The position numbers and the translations under genes are program-made. The notes under the pieces were generated by a model. The model was not told where the DNA came from and did not search any database. It saw nothing but the letters and a program-made list of their open reading frames with translations. Shown here in pieces: positions 32,866 to 43,668 of a DNA stretch of 64,000 bases. Each line of letters opens with the position of its first letter. The first letter of the stretch is position 1. The stretch covers positions 1-64,000 of the forward strand of contig LRMT01000025.1 of the NCBI GenBank assembly GCA_001725945.1, read 5' to 3'. This DNA comes from Cupriavidus sp. UYMMa02A. Lineage in GTDB: Bacteria; Pseudomonadota; Gammaproteobacteria; Burkholderiales; Burkholderiaceae.

Positions 32866-32929
32866 CGTCGCTCAGGTGCAGGCCCGCGTCAATGACGGGC
32901 CGGCGATTCTGCTTGCTGCCCGTGCCTTC

Positions 32930-34107
32930 TCAGATCACGCCCCGCTCGCGCAGCCCCGCGATCTCGCCGGGCGCATAGCCCGCGTCCCGCAGCACTTCCT
33001 CGGTATGCTCGCCAGCCGTCGGCGGGCGCGCGCGATAGCCGGCGCGGTACGCGACAGCGACACCGGCGTGGCGACGAGCGGTATCTGCGCGGCGGCCCTG
33101 GATAGTCCACGCCGTAAAACGCGCCGGAAGCGCGGACGACGTCGTCCTCCAGCGCCTGGCGCGGCGTGTTGACGGGACCGCCGGGAATGCGCGCTTCCTC
33201 CAGCACGGCCAGCGCTTCCTCGCGCGTGCGGCCGGCGCACCAGTCCGACATGATGTCGCTGAGGACTTCGCCATGTTCGCCGCGCATCGCATCGTCCGGA
33301 AGCGCGGATCGTCCAGCAGTTCCGGGCGGTCGACCATGCGCGTCCAGCGTTTGAACATCGCGGGTCCGATCACCTGCGCGATGATCCAGCCATCCTTGAC
33401 GCGGAAAATGTCGGACGGGCCGTAGGTCGGGCTGCGGTTCACGGTGGCCTGCCGGTTCAGCCCGCGCAGCGCTTCCTCGATCAGGCTGCCGCTGGACAGC
33501 GTGAGCGCCGTGTGCAGCAGCGATGCGCGGACTTCCTGCCCCCGGCCGCTCGCCTTGCGTTCGTAGAGCGCCATCATGGTCCCGAGCGCGCAGCACAGCG
33601 CGGTCGAAAAATCGACGACCGGCACCATCGACTTCATCGGGTGGTCCGGCAGCCCGGTCAGGTGGACCGCCCCGCTCATCGCCTGCCCCACGCCATCGAA
33701 GCCGACACGGTCGCGCACGACCGGGTCTGCCCCGAACGCCGACGAGGCTGTCAGGATGATGTCGGGCTTCACCTTGCGCAGGCTTTCATAGTCGAGACCT
33801 AGCGCGGCGATGGTGCGCGGCGGCATGTTCGCCACGACCACATCGGTGGTCAAGAGCAGCTTGCGTACCACGGCCCTGCCCTCTTCGCTGTCGAGGTTGA
33901 GCGTGATCGAGCGCTTGTTGCGGTTGACCTGCAGGAAGAACGCGCCTTCGCCTTCGCTGGTCACCGGCGCGACGAAGCGGTCTTCGCTGCCCCCGACGCG
34001 GTCGATGCGGATGACATCCGCGCCGAAGTCAGCCAGCAACGCCGCGCAGAACGGGCCGGCAATGAACCGGCCGAAATCCAGGACCTGATGCCTTCGAGAA
34101 CGTTCAT
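32930..34107 (-). CDS. CaiB/BaiF (class III) CoA-transferase 1 (four frame breaks)
   Basis: Family III CoA-transferase of 393 residues when repaired, moving CoA between acyl-CoA and a free acid. It has LLADFGADVIRIDRVGG, VNRNKRSITLNLDSEEGRAVV, the central FDGVGQAMSGAV and the C-terminal GEHTEEVLRDAGYAPGEIA. Start is ATG 34105-34107 (MNVLEGIRVLDFGRF). Bases are missing near 34085, 33298, 33105 and 33030. It follows the acyl-CoA ligase stop by 13 bases, so the hydratase-ligase-transferase genes form one unit. Confidence 0.85.
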
Positions 34108-34120
34108 CTTGCTGCCCGCC

Positions 34121-36091
34121 TCATGCCTGCGGGCCGGCGCCCGAAACAGCGCGGATCTCGTCGAGCGACGCAGGGTTGTCGAGCGACGACAGGTCGCCCG
34201 GCGGCGTGTTGCAGTACACGCTGCGGATCACGCGGCGCATGATCTTGGAACTGCGCGTCTTCGGCAGCTGGCCAACCACATGCACTGCGCCGGGACGGAA
34301 CGGGCGTCCAAGGCGCTTGTCGACGTGGCGGATGACGAGCGACGACACCGTGTCCGCATCGCCCGCCGCACCCGGCGATCCGACAACGAACACCACCAGC
34401 CGCTGCCCTTTGTCCTTGTCGTCCACGCCGATGGCCGCCGCTTCAGCGACTTCCGGTAGTTCCAGCACGATTTCTTCCACCTCCGCCGGGCCCAGCCGTT
34501 TGCCGGCCACCTTCAACGTGTCGTCGGAACGTCCCATCATGAAGCACATGCCGTCCGGCCGGCGCAGCGCCAGGTCGCCATGCACCCAGAGGCCGGGAAT
34601 GGTGCGCCAGTAAGTGTCGAGGTAGCGCTCCGCGTCGTGCCAGAACGACTGCGTCATGCCCACGAAAGGCTGACGGATCACCAGTTCGCCCACCGTGCCG
34701 GTCAGCGGCGTGCCGCTCGCGTCGACCACGTCGACGTCCACGCCCGGCGAGGTCGTGTTGAAACCGCTCGGCGGGATGGGCCGCACAACAACGCTCGACA
34801 GCAGCGCGCCCGACACCTCGGTGCCGCCCGTGTAGTTGATCAGCGGCTGCGTGCCCCGCCCGAAGGTCCGCTGGAACCAGCAGAAGTGCTCCGGGTCGAT
34901 GCCTTCGCCGGCGGTGATCAACAAGCGAACCGAGGATACGTCGCCCTCCAGCGCTACCTGCTCGTTGTTGGCGAGGCCCCGGATCAGTGTCGGCGCCGAG
35001 CCGAAATGGGTGACCCTGTGCCGTTCCACCAGTTGCGACATGCGTGCCCAGCTCGGGTAGTCGGGCGCGCCGTCGTAGCAGACCAGCGTGGCGCCGCGCA
35101 GCAGGGCGCAGCCCAGCACCAGCGTGCCCGCGATCCAGCCCATGTCCGCGGGCCAGCAGAAGACGTCGCCCGGGGCCACGTCGAAGTGCACCACGGCATC
35201 ATGGGCGATCTTGAGCGGGAAGCTGCCGTGCGTATGGACGACCCCCTTCGGCTTGCCCGTCGTCCCTGAGGTGTAGATCACCATGAAGGGATCGTCCGGC
35301 CCCAGCGTGACAGGCTCAGCCAGCCTTCCGGCGCCGGCTGCCATCACTTCCTGCCAGTCGAGATCCTGCGGCCCGGCCGCCTGCGTCGCGCCAGCCTGCT
35401 TCCAGATCACGCGCTTGAGCGCGGGCAGACGTGCCCACGCTTCACGCAGCGTCCCTTCCACATCGATCCGCTTTCCACGCCGGCTGAAGCCAGTGGAGGC
35501 AATCGCCGTGGTGGCCTCGGCCGCCGACAGCCGTGCGACGATGGCATCCACGCCGAAGCCGCTGAACAACGGCACGACGATGGCGCCGATCGACGCCAGC
35601 GCCAGCAGCGACTCCGTCGCCTCGATGCCGTTCTCCATCAGCAGGCCCACCCGCTCGCCGCGCCCGATGCCGAGCGCCTGCAAGCCCCCTGCGAACTGGC
35701 GCACGCGCGTTCCGAGTTCCGCATAGCTGACGGCCTGGACCTCGCCATCTTCCCGTTCCGCGACGACGGCAGCCTGGTCGCGCGTGCGGGGATCGTGCGT
35801 CCATGCCAGCACGGTATTGACCCAGTTCAGCCGCCCGCCCGGGAACCACTGCGGGAATTCGCGTGGCGAAGCCGGGTCGAGGTAGCCCGTCGGCGGCGTA
35901 TCCCACACGATCCCGCAGTGCTGCATGACCACTTGCCAATAGCGGTCGGGATGACGGCGCGAGAGTTCGAGCAGGTCGTCATAACGCGTCAAGTCGAACG
36001 CGCGCATCAGGTTGGCGATGCCCGAGGACTGCAACTCGCGCGCGCCCGGCTTCCAGGTGTTGGCTTCGGTATCCATCATGTCTCGCTTCAA
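34121..36091 (-). CDS. Acyl-CoA synthetase (AMP-forming), acetoacetyl/propionyl-CoA synthetase-like
   Basis: Adenylate-forming ligase of 656 residues, intact, activating a carboxylic acid with ATP and CoA. Core motifs are MVIYTSGTTGKPKGVVHTHG (P-loop), INYTGGTEVSGAL and WVHGDLALRRPDG with MMGRSDDTLKVAGKRLGPAE. The hinge and catalytic Lys are near the end in LPKTRSSKIMRRVIR. The long N-terminal extension (DDLLELSRRHPDRYWQVV) resembles the acetoacetyl-CoA/acetyl-CoA synthetase branch. The acid is unknown; context suggests the cluster substrate. Confidence 0.9.
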   Translation of the reverse strand: MKRDMMDTEANTWKPGARELQSSGIANLMRAFDLTRYDDLLELSRRHPDRYWQVVMQHCGIVWDTPPTGYLDPASPREFPQWFPGGRLNWVNTVLAWTHDPRTRDQAAVVAEREDGEVQAVSYAELGTRVRQFAGGLQALGIGRGERVGLLMENGIEATESLLALASIGAIVVPLFSGFGVDAIVARLSAAEATTAIASTGFSRRGKRIDVEGTLREAWARLPALKRVIWKQAGATQAAGPQDLDWQEVMAAGAGRLAEPVTLGPDDPFMVIYTSGTTGKPKGVVHTHGSFPLKIAHDAVVHFDVAPGDVFCWPADMGWIAGTLVLGCALLRGATLVCYDGAPDYPSWARMSQLVERHRVTHFGSAPTLIRGLANNEQVALEGDVSSVRLLITAGEGIDPEHFCWFQRTFGRGTQPLINYTGGTEVSGALLSSVVVRPIPPSGFNTTSPGVDVDVVDASGTPLTGTVGELVIRQPFVGMTQSFWHDAERYLDTYWRTIPGLWVHGDLALRRPDGMCFMMGRSDDTLKVAGKRLGPAEVEEIVLELPEVAEAAAIGVDDKDKGQRLVVFVVGSPGAAGDADTVSSLVIRHVDKRLGRPFRPGAVHVVGQLPKTRSSKIMRRVIRSVYCNTPPGDLSSLDNPASLDEIRAVSGAGPQA

Positions 36092-36147
36092 AATCTCTCG
36101 TGGCGATGGTTCAAGATCGCCGCAATGTCCTGCTTAAAACCGTGTCC

Positions 36148-36957
36148 CTAGCCGGGCAGCTTCGCCGAGGGGAATTGCGGCGCACGCTTGTTGCGCACGG
36201 CGTCGAGGCCTTCGCGCGCGTCCGCGCCGAGGAAGCCGAGCATCTCGGCGGCAAGCGAGGCATCAAAGATCGGCCCTGCTATCCGCATCCAGTTGTTGAT
36301 CGACTGCTTGGTGGCACGAATCGCGGTCTGGCTGCCGCGCGCGAGCGACTGGGCGACGGCCAGCGCGCGCGTCATCAATTCCTGGGGCGGCACGCAGAAC
36401 GTCACCAGCCCGATGCGCTCCGCTTCCTTGCCGTCGATGAAGTCCGCGGTCATGAGGTAGTACTTCGCCTTCGCCACGCCACAGAGCAGCGGCCAGACGA
36501 TGGCGGCATGGTCGCCCGCCGCTACGCCGAGACGGGCATGGCCATCGGTGAACCGCGCGGACTCGGAGATGATGCTGACGTCCGCCAGCAGCGCGACCGC
36601 CAGGCCCGCGCCGACCGCGGTGCCGTTGATCGCTGAAATGATCGGCTTCTCGCAGGCCAGCATGTTGTAGACGATCTCGGCAGCCTCCTTCTTCACCACC
36701 GCCACCGCCTCCGGGTTGCCGACCATTTCCTCGACCCACGCCAGGTCGCCGCCCGCCGAGAACGCGCGGTCGCCGGCTCCCGTCACCACCACCACCTTGA
36801 CCGACGGATCGTCGTTGACGACGCCCCACAGCTTGGTCAGCTCCCAGTGAAGCCGGGCGTTGGTCGCGTTCATCACCTCGGGCCGGTTCAGGGTGGCGAG
36901 CAAGACGCCATCCGGCTGCCGGTCGAACAGGATGAACTGGAAGTCTTCGTAACGCAT
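36148..36957 (-). CDS. Enoyl-CoA hydratase/isomerase family protein
   Basis: Crotonase-fold protein of 269 residues, intact. Oxyanion-hole segments are [14 protein letters not shown] and [20 protein letters not shown]. The usual catalytic Glu pair is partly replaced ([20 protein letters not shown] keeps Asp/His instead), so it may act on an unusual substrate or be an isomerase or hydrolase. Start ATG 36957. First gene of the minus-strand unit hydratase-ligase-CoA-transferase 1, downstream of promoter element A. Confidence 0.85.
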   Translation of the reverse strand: MRYEDFQFILFDRQPDGVLLATLNRPEVMNATNARLHWELTKLWGVVNDDPSVKVVVVTGAGDRAFSAGGDLAWVEEMVGNPEAVAVVKKEAAEIVYNMLACEKPIISAINGTAVGAGLAVALLADVSIISESARFTDGHARLGVAAGDHAAIVWPLLCGVAKAKYYLMTADFIDGKEAERIGLVTFCVPPQELMTRALAVAQSLARGSQTAIRATKQSINNWMRIAGPIFDASLAAEMLGFLGADAREGLDAVRNKRAPQFPSAKLPG

Positions 36958-37142
36958 GGTGCAATGTCCTGAAAATGATGGGGCGCCTGACCCCAATTCA
37001 CAAAGGCGATGCAGGGACGTTCAGTACATGGCGGCCCCTCTCCACCGCCAGCCCCGTCTGCATGCACTCGACCATGTCCGTTCCTTGCTGTGAATCGAAC
37101 ATCGACCCTCATGCCAGCAGGCTTTCGTGGGCCGCGATGAAC

Positions 37143-37198
37143 GAAGCGTAGGGGCTTGCGCTGACCACGCCAACTGGCCTTTTCCGAAGCGCCGGTTC
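37143..37198 (-). promoter_or_regulatory. Cluster promoter element, copy A (toward the hydratase operon)
   Basis: Minus-strand element: dyad GAACCGGCGCTTC, then GGAAAAGGCCA, -35 TTGGCG (37168-37173), 17-base spacer, -10 TACGCT (37145-37150), ending CGCTTC. Predicted start near 37138, leaving a leader of about 180 bases. Matches the four other copies in length and in 24 fixed positions. Confidence 0.7.
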
Positions 37199-37239
37199 AC
37201 GCGCGTCGAAGCCCGCACACCGCTAGTTTCATCGCGGCC

Positions 37240-37295
37240 GAATCGGCATTTCGAGAAAGGTCAATTGGTTCGGCACCCGCACGACACTACCCTTC
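37240..37295 (+). promoter_or_regulatory. Cluster promoter element, copy E (toward the MFS operon)
   Basis: Plus-strand element: GAATCGGCATTTC, GAGAAAGGTCAA, -35 TTGGTT (37265-37270), 17-base spacer, -10 TACCCT (37288-37293). Predicted start near 37300, 75 bases before the importer start. Confidence 0.7.
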
Positions 37296-37374
37296 TGGTG
37301 GCGCGGTCACTACCCGACGCACACCGCATCCTGCATGGCGGCGGAACTCACAACAAAGACATCCAGGAGACAAC

Positions 37375-38703
37375 GTGCATCAAGCGACACTGCCGGCTCG
37401 CAGCAGCCTATTCGTGGTTCTGTTGTGCTTTCTGACGATCGTGGCGGACGGCTACGATCTCATCGTCTACGGTGCCACGCTCCCGCGCCTGCTGGAAGAA
37501 CCCGGCTGGGGGCTGACGCCGGCGGCGGCCGGCATGATCGGGAGCTGGACGCTGGCCGGCCTGATGGTCGGCATGGGCGCGGCCGGGCCGCTCTCCGACC
37601 GCGTGGGCAGGCGCAACCTCATCATGGCCGGCGTGCTGTGGTTCTCGGTCGGCTCCATCCTCTGTGCACTCGCCCCCTCGCCGTTCTCACTGGGTGCCGC
37701 GCGCTTCTTCACCGGCATCGGGCTGGGCGGCGTGGTGCCATCTGCCGTGGCGCTGACGGTCGAGTACGCGCCTGCGAACCGGCGCCAGTTGTACAACGCC
37801 CTGACGCTGACGGGCTACTCCGTTGGCGGCGTCATCTGCGCGCTGCTGGCGATCACGCTGCTGCAGGAACACGGATGGCGCACGCTCTATGCGCTCGGCG
37901 CGCTCTACGCGCTGATCCTGCCGGTGATGTATCTGTGGCTCCCCGAGTCGGTGAGCTTCCTCGTGGAGCGTAGTCGCATGGACGAGGCGCGCATCCTAGC
38001 CGCCCGGCATTCGCTCGACCTGGAACGGATCACGCGGGAGCAACGGGCCCAGGCCCTGCACGCGGCTGCCTCCGGCGCGCGCGGCTACCGGCTGCTGGCG
38101 ACGGACGCACTCCGCACCTCGGCGCTGCTCTTCGCACTCGTAAGTTTCTGCGTCCAGTTGATCGTCTATGGCCTGAACGCCTGGCTGCCGCAACTGATGC
38201 GCAAGGCCGGCTATCCGCTGGGGTCGTCGCTGCAGTTCCTGCTGGTGATGCAGTTCGGTGCCGTGGTGGGCATGATCGGCGGCGCGTTGCTGGCGGACCA
38301 GCTAGGCTCCAAGCGCGTGATCGTCCCCTTCTTCGTCATCGGCGGCCTGTCGCTGCTCGCGCTGAGCCAGAAGCTGGACTTCGGCTGGCTGATGCTTGCG
38401 GTGTTCGGCGCGGGCATCGGCTCCATCGGCACGACGACACTGATCTACGGCTACATCGCCACGCACTTCCCGGCTTCGTGCCGCGGCTCGGCGCTCGGGG
38501 CGTCGCAGGCGTTCGGGCGCTTCGGCTCCATCCTCGGCCCGCTGGTCGGCGGATGGATCGTCGGCTCGAACCTTGCGCTGCACTGGAACTTCTACGCGTT
38601 CGTCGTGCCCGCCGTCGTCGCCATCATGCTCGTACCGCTGATCCCGAAGCCGGCACAGGAACCCGAGCCCGCTCCGGGCGCGGAATACCGTACCGCGGAC
38701 TAA
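37375..38703 (+). CDS. MFS transporter, aromatic acid:H+ symporter (AAHS) type
   Basis: Inner-membrane importer of 442 residues with 12 helices, intact. The helix-1 motif ADGYDLIVYGATLPRL with its conserved Asp and the loop motif GPLSDRVGRRNL, plus ARFFTGIGLGGVVPSAVALTVEYAP, place it with BenK/PcaK transporters. The start is GTG 37375 after AGGAGA. It leads the plus-strand unit with hydrolase, alcohol and aldehyde dehydrogenases, so the cluster substrate is probably an organic or aromatic acid or its alcohol. Confidence 0.88.
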   Translation: MHQATLPARSSLFVVLLCFLTIVADGYDLIVYGATLPRLLEEPGWGLTPAAAGMIGSWTLAGLMVGMGAAGPLSDRVGRRNLIMAGVLWFSVGSILCALAPSPFSLGAARFFTGIGLGGVVPSAVALTVEYAPANRRQLYNALTLTGYSVGGVICALLAITLLQEHGWRTLYALGALYALILPVMYLWLPESVSFLVERSRMDEARILAARHSLDLERITREQRAQALHAAASGARGYRLLATDALRTSALLFALVSFCVQLIVYGLNAWLPQLMRKAGYPLGSSLQFLLVMQFGAVVGMIGGALLADQLGSKRVIVPFFVIGGLSLLALSQKLDFGWLMLAVFGAGIGSIGTTTLIYGYIATHFPASCRGSALGASQAFGRFGSILGPLVGGWIVGSNLALHWNFYAFVVPAVVAIMLVPLIPKPAQEPEPAPGAEYRTAD

Positions 38704-38735
38704 GTCCGCAACCCTCTTCGCCATGAGGTGAAACC

Positions 38736-39654
38736 ATGAAAACCGTCAGCATCAACCATCAGTACTGGAATATCGCCGCCGATCTCCACTTCCCGCCGGA
38801 CTTCGACGAGAAGAAGAAGTATCCCGCTATCATCAGCGCCCATCCGATCGGTAGCTGCAAGGAGCAGACCTCGGGAAGCGTCTACGGCACCGCGCTAGCC
38901 GAGGCCGGCTTCGTCGTCATCGCGTTCGACGCGAGCTTCCAGGGCGCCAGCGGCGGCGAGCCGCGCTACATCGAGGATCCGACGCTGCGCGTGGAAGACT
39001 TCCGCGTGGTCGCCGACTATCTGGTAACGCTCGACTATGTGGACGACCGCCGCATCGGCGTACTCGGCATCTGCGGCGGCGGTGGCTACTCCATCAATGC
39101 CGCCATGACAGAGCGCCGCATCCGCGCGGTGGGCACCGTCACGGGTGTCAACTACGGCCGCCTGATGCGCGAGGGCTTCAGCGGCTACGATCCGATCGGC
39201 GCGCTGGAAGCGATGGCACAGCAGCGCACCGACGAGGCACGTGGCGCCGCACTGCGCGTGGACGACCTGCTGCCGCCGTCGCCCGAGGAAGCCAAACAGC
39301 GCGGGCTGACAGAGATCGACCTCTACGAGGCCACGGAGTACTACCGCACGCCGCGCGGGCAGAAGCCACACGGCGCCAACCGCTCGCTCTTCTCCCACCA
39401 GCGCCGCAGCCGGATGGGATGCCTTCCACCTGGCCGAGGTCCTGCTGACGCAGCCGCTGATGGTGGTGGTCGGCGACAAGGTCGGTGCCTTCGGCGCCTA
39501 CCGCGACGGCTGCGAGATCGTGGGCCGCGCACGCTCGGAGAAAAAGGAACTCGTCGTGCTGGACGGCTGGTCGCACTATGACCTGTACGACAAGCCCGAG
39601 CCCGTGCGCAAGGCGCTCGACAAGCTGATCCCGTTCTACCGGGAACATCTCTGA
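38736..39654 (+). CDS. Alpha/beta hydrolase (dienelactone-hydrolase-like), frame broken
   Basis: Soluble alpha/beta hydrolase of about 305 residues. The usual GxSxG is here GICGGGGYS (RRIGVLGICGGGGYSINAAM), with Cys as likely nucleophile, as in dienelactone hydrolases. The acid/His end is LDGWSHYDLYDKPEPVRKAL. Near 39400 the frame changes by two missing (or one extra) bases between GANRSLFS and AAAGWDAFHLAEVLL. Its stop shares TGATG with the next start, showing coupling. It may open a lactone or ester of the cluster substrate. Confidence 0.82.
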
Positions 39655-40708
39655 TGCGGGGGATGATCTTCCGGGGCGCCCGCGAGGTCGAGCTGGCGCA
39701 CTTCGACGATCCCACGCCCGGCCCCGGCGAGGCCGTGATCGAGATGAAGGCATCGGGCATGTGCGGCACCGATCTGCACTACTACCGGCATGGCATGGCG
39801 GCATCGCTGGAGATGCTTGGCCTGAAGGACCGCATTGCGTCCGACCGGATCATCGGCGGGCACGAGCCTTGCGGCGTGGTGGCCGCGCTCGGCCCGGGCG
39901 TGGACGGCAAAGCGTTCCGCGTGGGCGACCGCGTGATGGTCTTCCACTATGAGGCTGCCGCCACTGCGACCACTGCCGCACCGGCTGGACGCAGCTCTGC
40001 GACCACGGCGCGCGCATCCACGGCGTGCTGGCGCATGGCGGCCATGCCGATTACATGAAGGTGCCGGTGTCGTCGCTGGTGCACCTGCCGCAGGAGATGT
40101 CGTTCGCGGGCGGTGCCGCCGTGGCGTGCGGCACCGGCACCGCGTACGGCGCCTTGCTGCGGCTCGACATCAGCGCCCGCGACACGCTGGCCGTCTACGG
40201 CCTTGGCCCGGTCGGCCTCTCGGTCGCCCAGCTTGCCGCCGCGATGGGCGTCGAGGTGTTCGGCGTCGACATCAATGCGGCGCGCGTGGCCCGCGCGCAA
40301 GACTTCGGCGTAGCGCACGCGATCGACGCCACGCAGGTCGATCCCGTCTCCGAGATCCTGAAGCTGACCGGGGGCAAGGGCGCGTCGTGCGCGGCGGAGT
40401 GTGCCGGTGGCGAGCTGCCGCGCGCTCAGGCCGTGCGCAGCACCAGGGTGTGGGGCCGCATCGCGCTGGTGGCCGTGGGCGGCAACGTGGTGCTCGATGC
40501 GATGAAGGACCTGATCGGCAAGCAGCGGCAGTTGCTCGGCTCGTTCACGTTCTCCGAAGTCGAGATGAAGGCTTGCGCCAGCTTTATCGCCACACGCGGC
40601 ATCGAGGTCGACCGGCTGTTCACCGACACCTGGCGGCTCGACCAGGCCGCGCAGGCCTATGCCCACTTCGACAGGCAGGCGGGCGGCAAGGGCGTGTTCC
40701 TGTTCTGA
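39654..40708 (+). CDS. Zinc-dependent alcohol dehydrogenase (frame broken)
   Basis: Medium-chain dehydrogenase of 351 residues when repaired. Catalytic-zinc motifs are MCGTDLHYY and IIGGHEPCGVV. The structural-zinc Cys cluster reads GCRHCDHCRTGWTQLC once one base is restored near 39952. The NAD(P) fold is LAVYGLGPVGLSVAQLAAAMG. It oxidises an alcohol to an aldehyde in the cytoplasm and is followed after 52 bases by the aldehyde dehydrogenase. Confidence 0.9.
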
Positions 40709-40760
40709 CCCCTGCCGCCCCTTTCACGGTTGCCGCTGGCCGGCAACGGAAATCCAACCC

Positions 40761-42219
40761 ATGACGAACCGAACTATCGAACTCAAGCACCCGCGCCGCC
40801 TGTACATCGACGGCGAATGGGTCGAACCCTCCTCCGGCGGCGTCTTCGACGTGCTGGACTGCTCAACGGAGCAGGTCGTGGCGACGGTTGCCCGCGCCGA
40901 GTCGGCCGACATGCAGCGCGCCGTCGCGGCCGCGCGCAAGGCATTCGACGACGGCCCGTGGCCGCGCATGACGCCGCTGGAGCGCGCCGGCTTCCTCGAG
41001 AAAATTGCCGCGCGGCTCGAAGCCCTGAACGACGAGTTCGCCCGCATCTGGTCGCTAGAGACCGGCATCGTCTACAAGGTCGCGCAGCCGCGGATCGGAC
41101 TGTTCATCAGCGGTGCCTTCCGGCAGTACGCGGCGATGGCATCGATGTTCCCTTTCACGCAGGCGTGCCAGTCCGCCACCGGCAATGAGGCGTATCGCGT
41201 CTACGAGCCGGTGGGTGTGGTCGCCGAGATCATTCCCTGGAATGGCCCCGCAGGCCTGCTCGCCTACAAGACTGCGCCGGCGCTGCTGGCGGGCTGCACG
41301 CTGGTCATCAAGTCACCGCCTGAGGCGCCGTGCTCGGGCTACCTTTTCGCGCAGGTTTGCGAGGAAGTCGGGTTGCCCCCGGGCGTCGTCAACGTCATCA
41401 CGGCCGAGCGCGACGTGTCCGAGGCACTGGTGCGCAGCCCGGACGTCGACAAGATCACCTTCACCGGATCGACCGCGGCCGCCGCCGCATCGCGTCCATC
41501 GCGGGCGACCGCGTGGCGCGCGTGACGCTGGAACTCGGCGGCAAGTCGCCTGCCGTCATCCTGGACGATTACGATGTCGAAACCGCCGCCGCCACGCTCG
41601 GCAGCTCCTACTTCGGCTACAACACCGGGCAGATCTGCCACAGCCTGACCCGCATCATCGTGCCGCGCGCGAAGCATGACGCGATGGTGGAGGCACTCTC
41701 CGCCATCCGCGACAGATCGTACTCGGTGACCCGCTCGCGGCAGAGACCACTTCTGGCCCCCTCGCCAGTGCCCGGCAGCGCGACACCGTCGAACGCTTTG
41801 TCGCCACGGGCATGGAGGAAGGCGCCGTGTTGGCAGCCGGCGGCAAGCGTCCGCCACACCTGGCGCGCGGCTTCTTCTTCGAGCCGACGGTGTTCGGCAA
41901 CGTCGACAACCGCTCGGCCATTGCCCAGCAGGAGATCTTCGGCCCCGTGCTGAGCGTCATCCCGGCCGACGACGAAGCCAGCGCCATCCGCATGGCGAAC
42001 GACACGCCGTTCGGCCTGAACGCCGCCGTCTTCACCAACGACCGCGACCGCGCGCTCGCGGTGGCGCGGCAGATCCGCGCGGGCACCGTAGGCCACAACG
42101 GCCCGCGCACCGATTTCTCCATTGGCTTCGGCGGCTTCAAGCAGTCGGGCATCGGCCGCGAGGGCGGCGTGGAAGGACTGACCGCCTTCATGGAGTCAAA
42201 GACCATCGTGCTGGCCTGA
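40761..42219 (+). CDS. NAD(P)+-dependent aldehyde dehydrogenase (two frame breaks)
   Basis: Aldehyde dehydrogenase superfamily, 486 residues when repaired. It has IIPWNGPAGLLAYKTAPALLAG, TFTGSTAAGRRIA and the Glu motif LELGGKSPAVIL. The region of the usual catalytic Cys reads GYNTGQICHSLTRIIVP, so Cys is present. The end is GGFKQSGIGREGGVEGL. Bases are missing near 41481 and 41711. It oxidises the aldehyde made by the upstream dehydrogenase to the acid that the ligase or CoA-transferases activate. Confidence 0.92.
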
Positions 42220-42286
42220 CGGTGGCGGCCAACCGGAGCGGGCGAATGTCCGCCGCCCGCTTCGGGTCGTCCGTTTCGGGTCGTCC

Positions 42287-42342
42287 GAATCGCAGGTTCG
42301 AAAATGGCAAGTTGGACGCGCGGCCGGCGCGCTCTACCCTTG
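42287..42342 (+). promoter_or_regulatory. Cluster promoter element, copy D (toward CoA-transferase 2)
   Basis: GAATCGCAGGTTC, GAAAATGGCAAG, -35 TTGGAC (42312-42317), 17-base spacer, -10 TACCCT (42335-42340). Predicted start near 42347, 32 bases before the TTG start of CoA-transferase 2. It allows this gene pair to be expressed apart from the upstream dehydrogenase genes. Confidence 0.7.
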
Positions 42343-42378
42343 CATCAAACCCATCCGGAAGATGCAAAGGAGACAGCC

Positions 42379-43636
42379 TTGAACACCGAATCCGGCCGCA
42401 CCGCAGCCGCCATGCAAGACCCCGCCCACCGCTGACCGCCCGCTCCACGGCGTGCGCGTGCTGGCCGTGGAAAACTTCGTCGCCGGCCCGTTCGCGTCCA
42501 TGTGGCTCGCCGACGCCGGCGCCGAGGTCATCAAGGTCGAAGCCCCGGCCGGCGGCGACTTCTCACGCAGCACCAGCCCCGTCAGGATGGCGGAGGATGG
42601 CAGCCCGCATGCGTTGTCGTTCCTGCGCACCAACCGCAACAAGAAGAGCCTGACGCTGGACCTCAAGCAGCCCGAGGGCAAGCGACTGTTCCTCGAACTG
42701 GCCGCCGGCGCGACATCGTGCTCGAAAACCTGCGCCCCGGCGTGATGGACCGCCTCGCGTCGGCTATGACACCCTGCGCGCGCGCAACCCGCGCCTGATC
42801 TACGTTGCCATCTCCGGCTTTGGCCACACCGATGTGAAGCCGAGCCCTTACACCGATCACCCGGCGCTCGACATCGTCGGCCAGGCGCTCAGCGGCCTGA
42901 TGTACCGGCCGGAGCGACAGGACGACCGGCCGACCTATCTCGGCTTCTCGATGACGGACCTGCAGGGCGGCATCCTCGCCGCGCAGGGCGCGCTGCTGGC
43001 CCTCTACCAGCGCGAGCGCACCGGGCGGGGCAAGAAGGTGGACATTTCGCTGTACGACGCCTCGCTGGTCCAGAACGAGATCTCGGTCGCCATGTACTCG
43101 GCCCTGCACCAGCCGCTGCCGCCGGGCGTACCCGCGGTGACGGCGCCGTTCGGGCCGTTCCGCGCCAGCGACGGCCATATCGTCATCGCGGTGCTCGGCG
43201 AGCACATCTGGCGCCGCTTCTGCGAGGTGATCGGCAAGCCGGACCTGGTGGACGACCCGCGCTTCACCGATGGCATCGCCCGCCGCCAGCACAGTGCCGC
43301 GCTCGATCCGCATGTCGACGCCTGGCTCGCCACGCGCACCCGCGCGCAAGCCGTGGACCAGCTGCGCGAGGGCGGCGTGCCGGCGTCGGTGGTCAACGAC
43401 GTGGCCGACCTGTTCGACTGCCCGCACGTCGCTGCGCGCGAGATGCTGATGACGGTCCAGGACCCGTGTGGGGTCCGGTGCAGGTGGTCGGCAACCCGAT
43501 CAAGATGTCGGACGTGCCCGAGCCCGAGGCCGGGGTGCCGCCGCGGCTCGGGGAACATACCGACGCGGTGCTGCGCGACTGGCTGCACCTCGATGCGCGG
43601 CAGGTCGAGGCGCTGCGCGCCGACGGCATCGTCTGA
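42379..43636 (+). CDS. CaiB/BaiF CoA-transferase 2 (about four frame breaks)
   Basis: Class III CoA-transferase of about 420 residues when repaired: [89 protein letters not shown]. The likely start is TTG 42379, eight bases after AAGGAG; an in-frame ATG is at 42412. Breaks lie near 42425 (two missing or one extra), 42711, 42757 and 43463. A downstream SDR gene is 32 bases away. Confidence 0.83.
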
Positions 43637-43668
43637 CCAGAAGACAGAACCAAAGCAAGGAAACAGCA

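Larger units (their letters stand above)
36958..37374. promoter_or_regulatory. 417-base divergent control region of the catabolic cluster
   Basis: Non-coding spacer between the hydratase (minus) and the MFS importer (plus). It carries two inverted copies of the 56-bp cluster promoter element: copy A at 37143-37198 reading left and copy E at 37240-37295 reading right. The two copies form a large imperfect dyad. No other feature was recognised in it. Confidence 0.7.
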
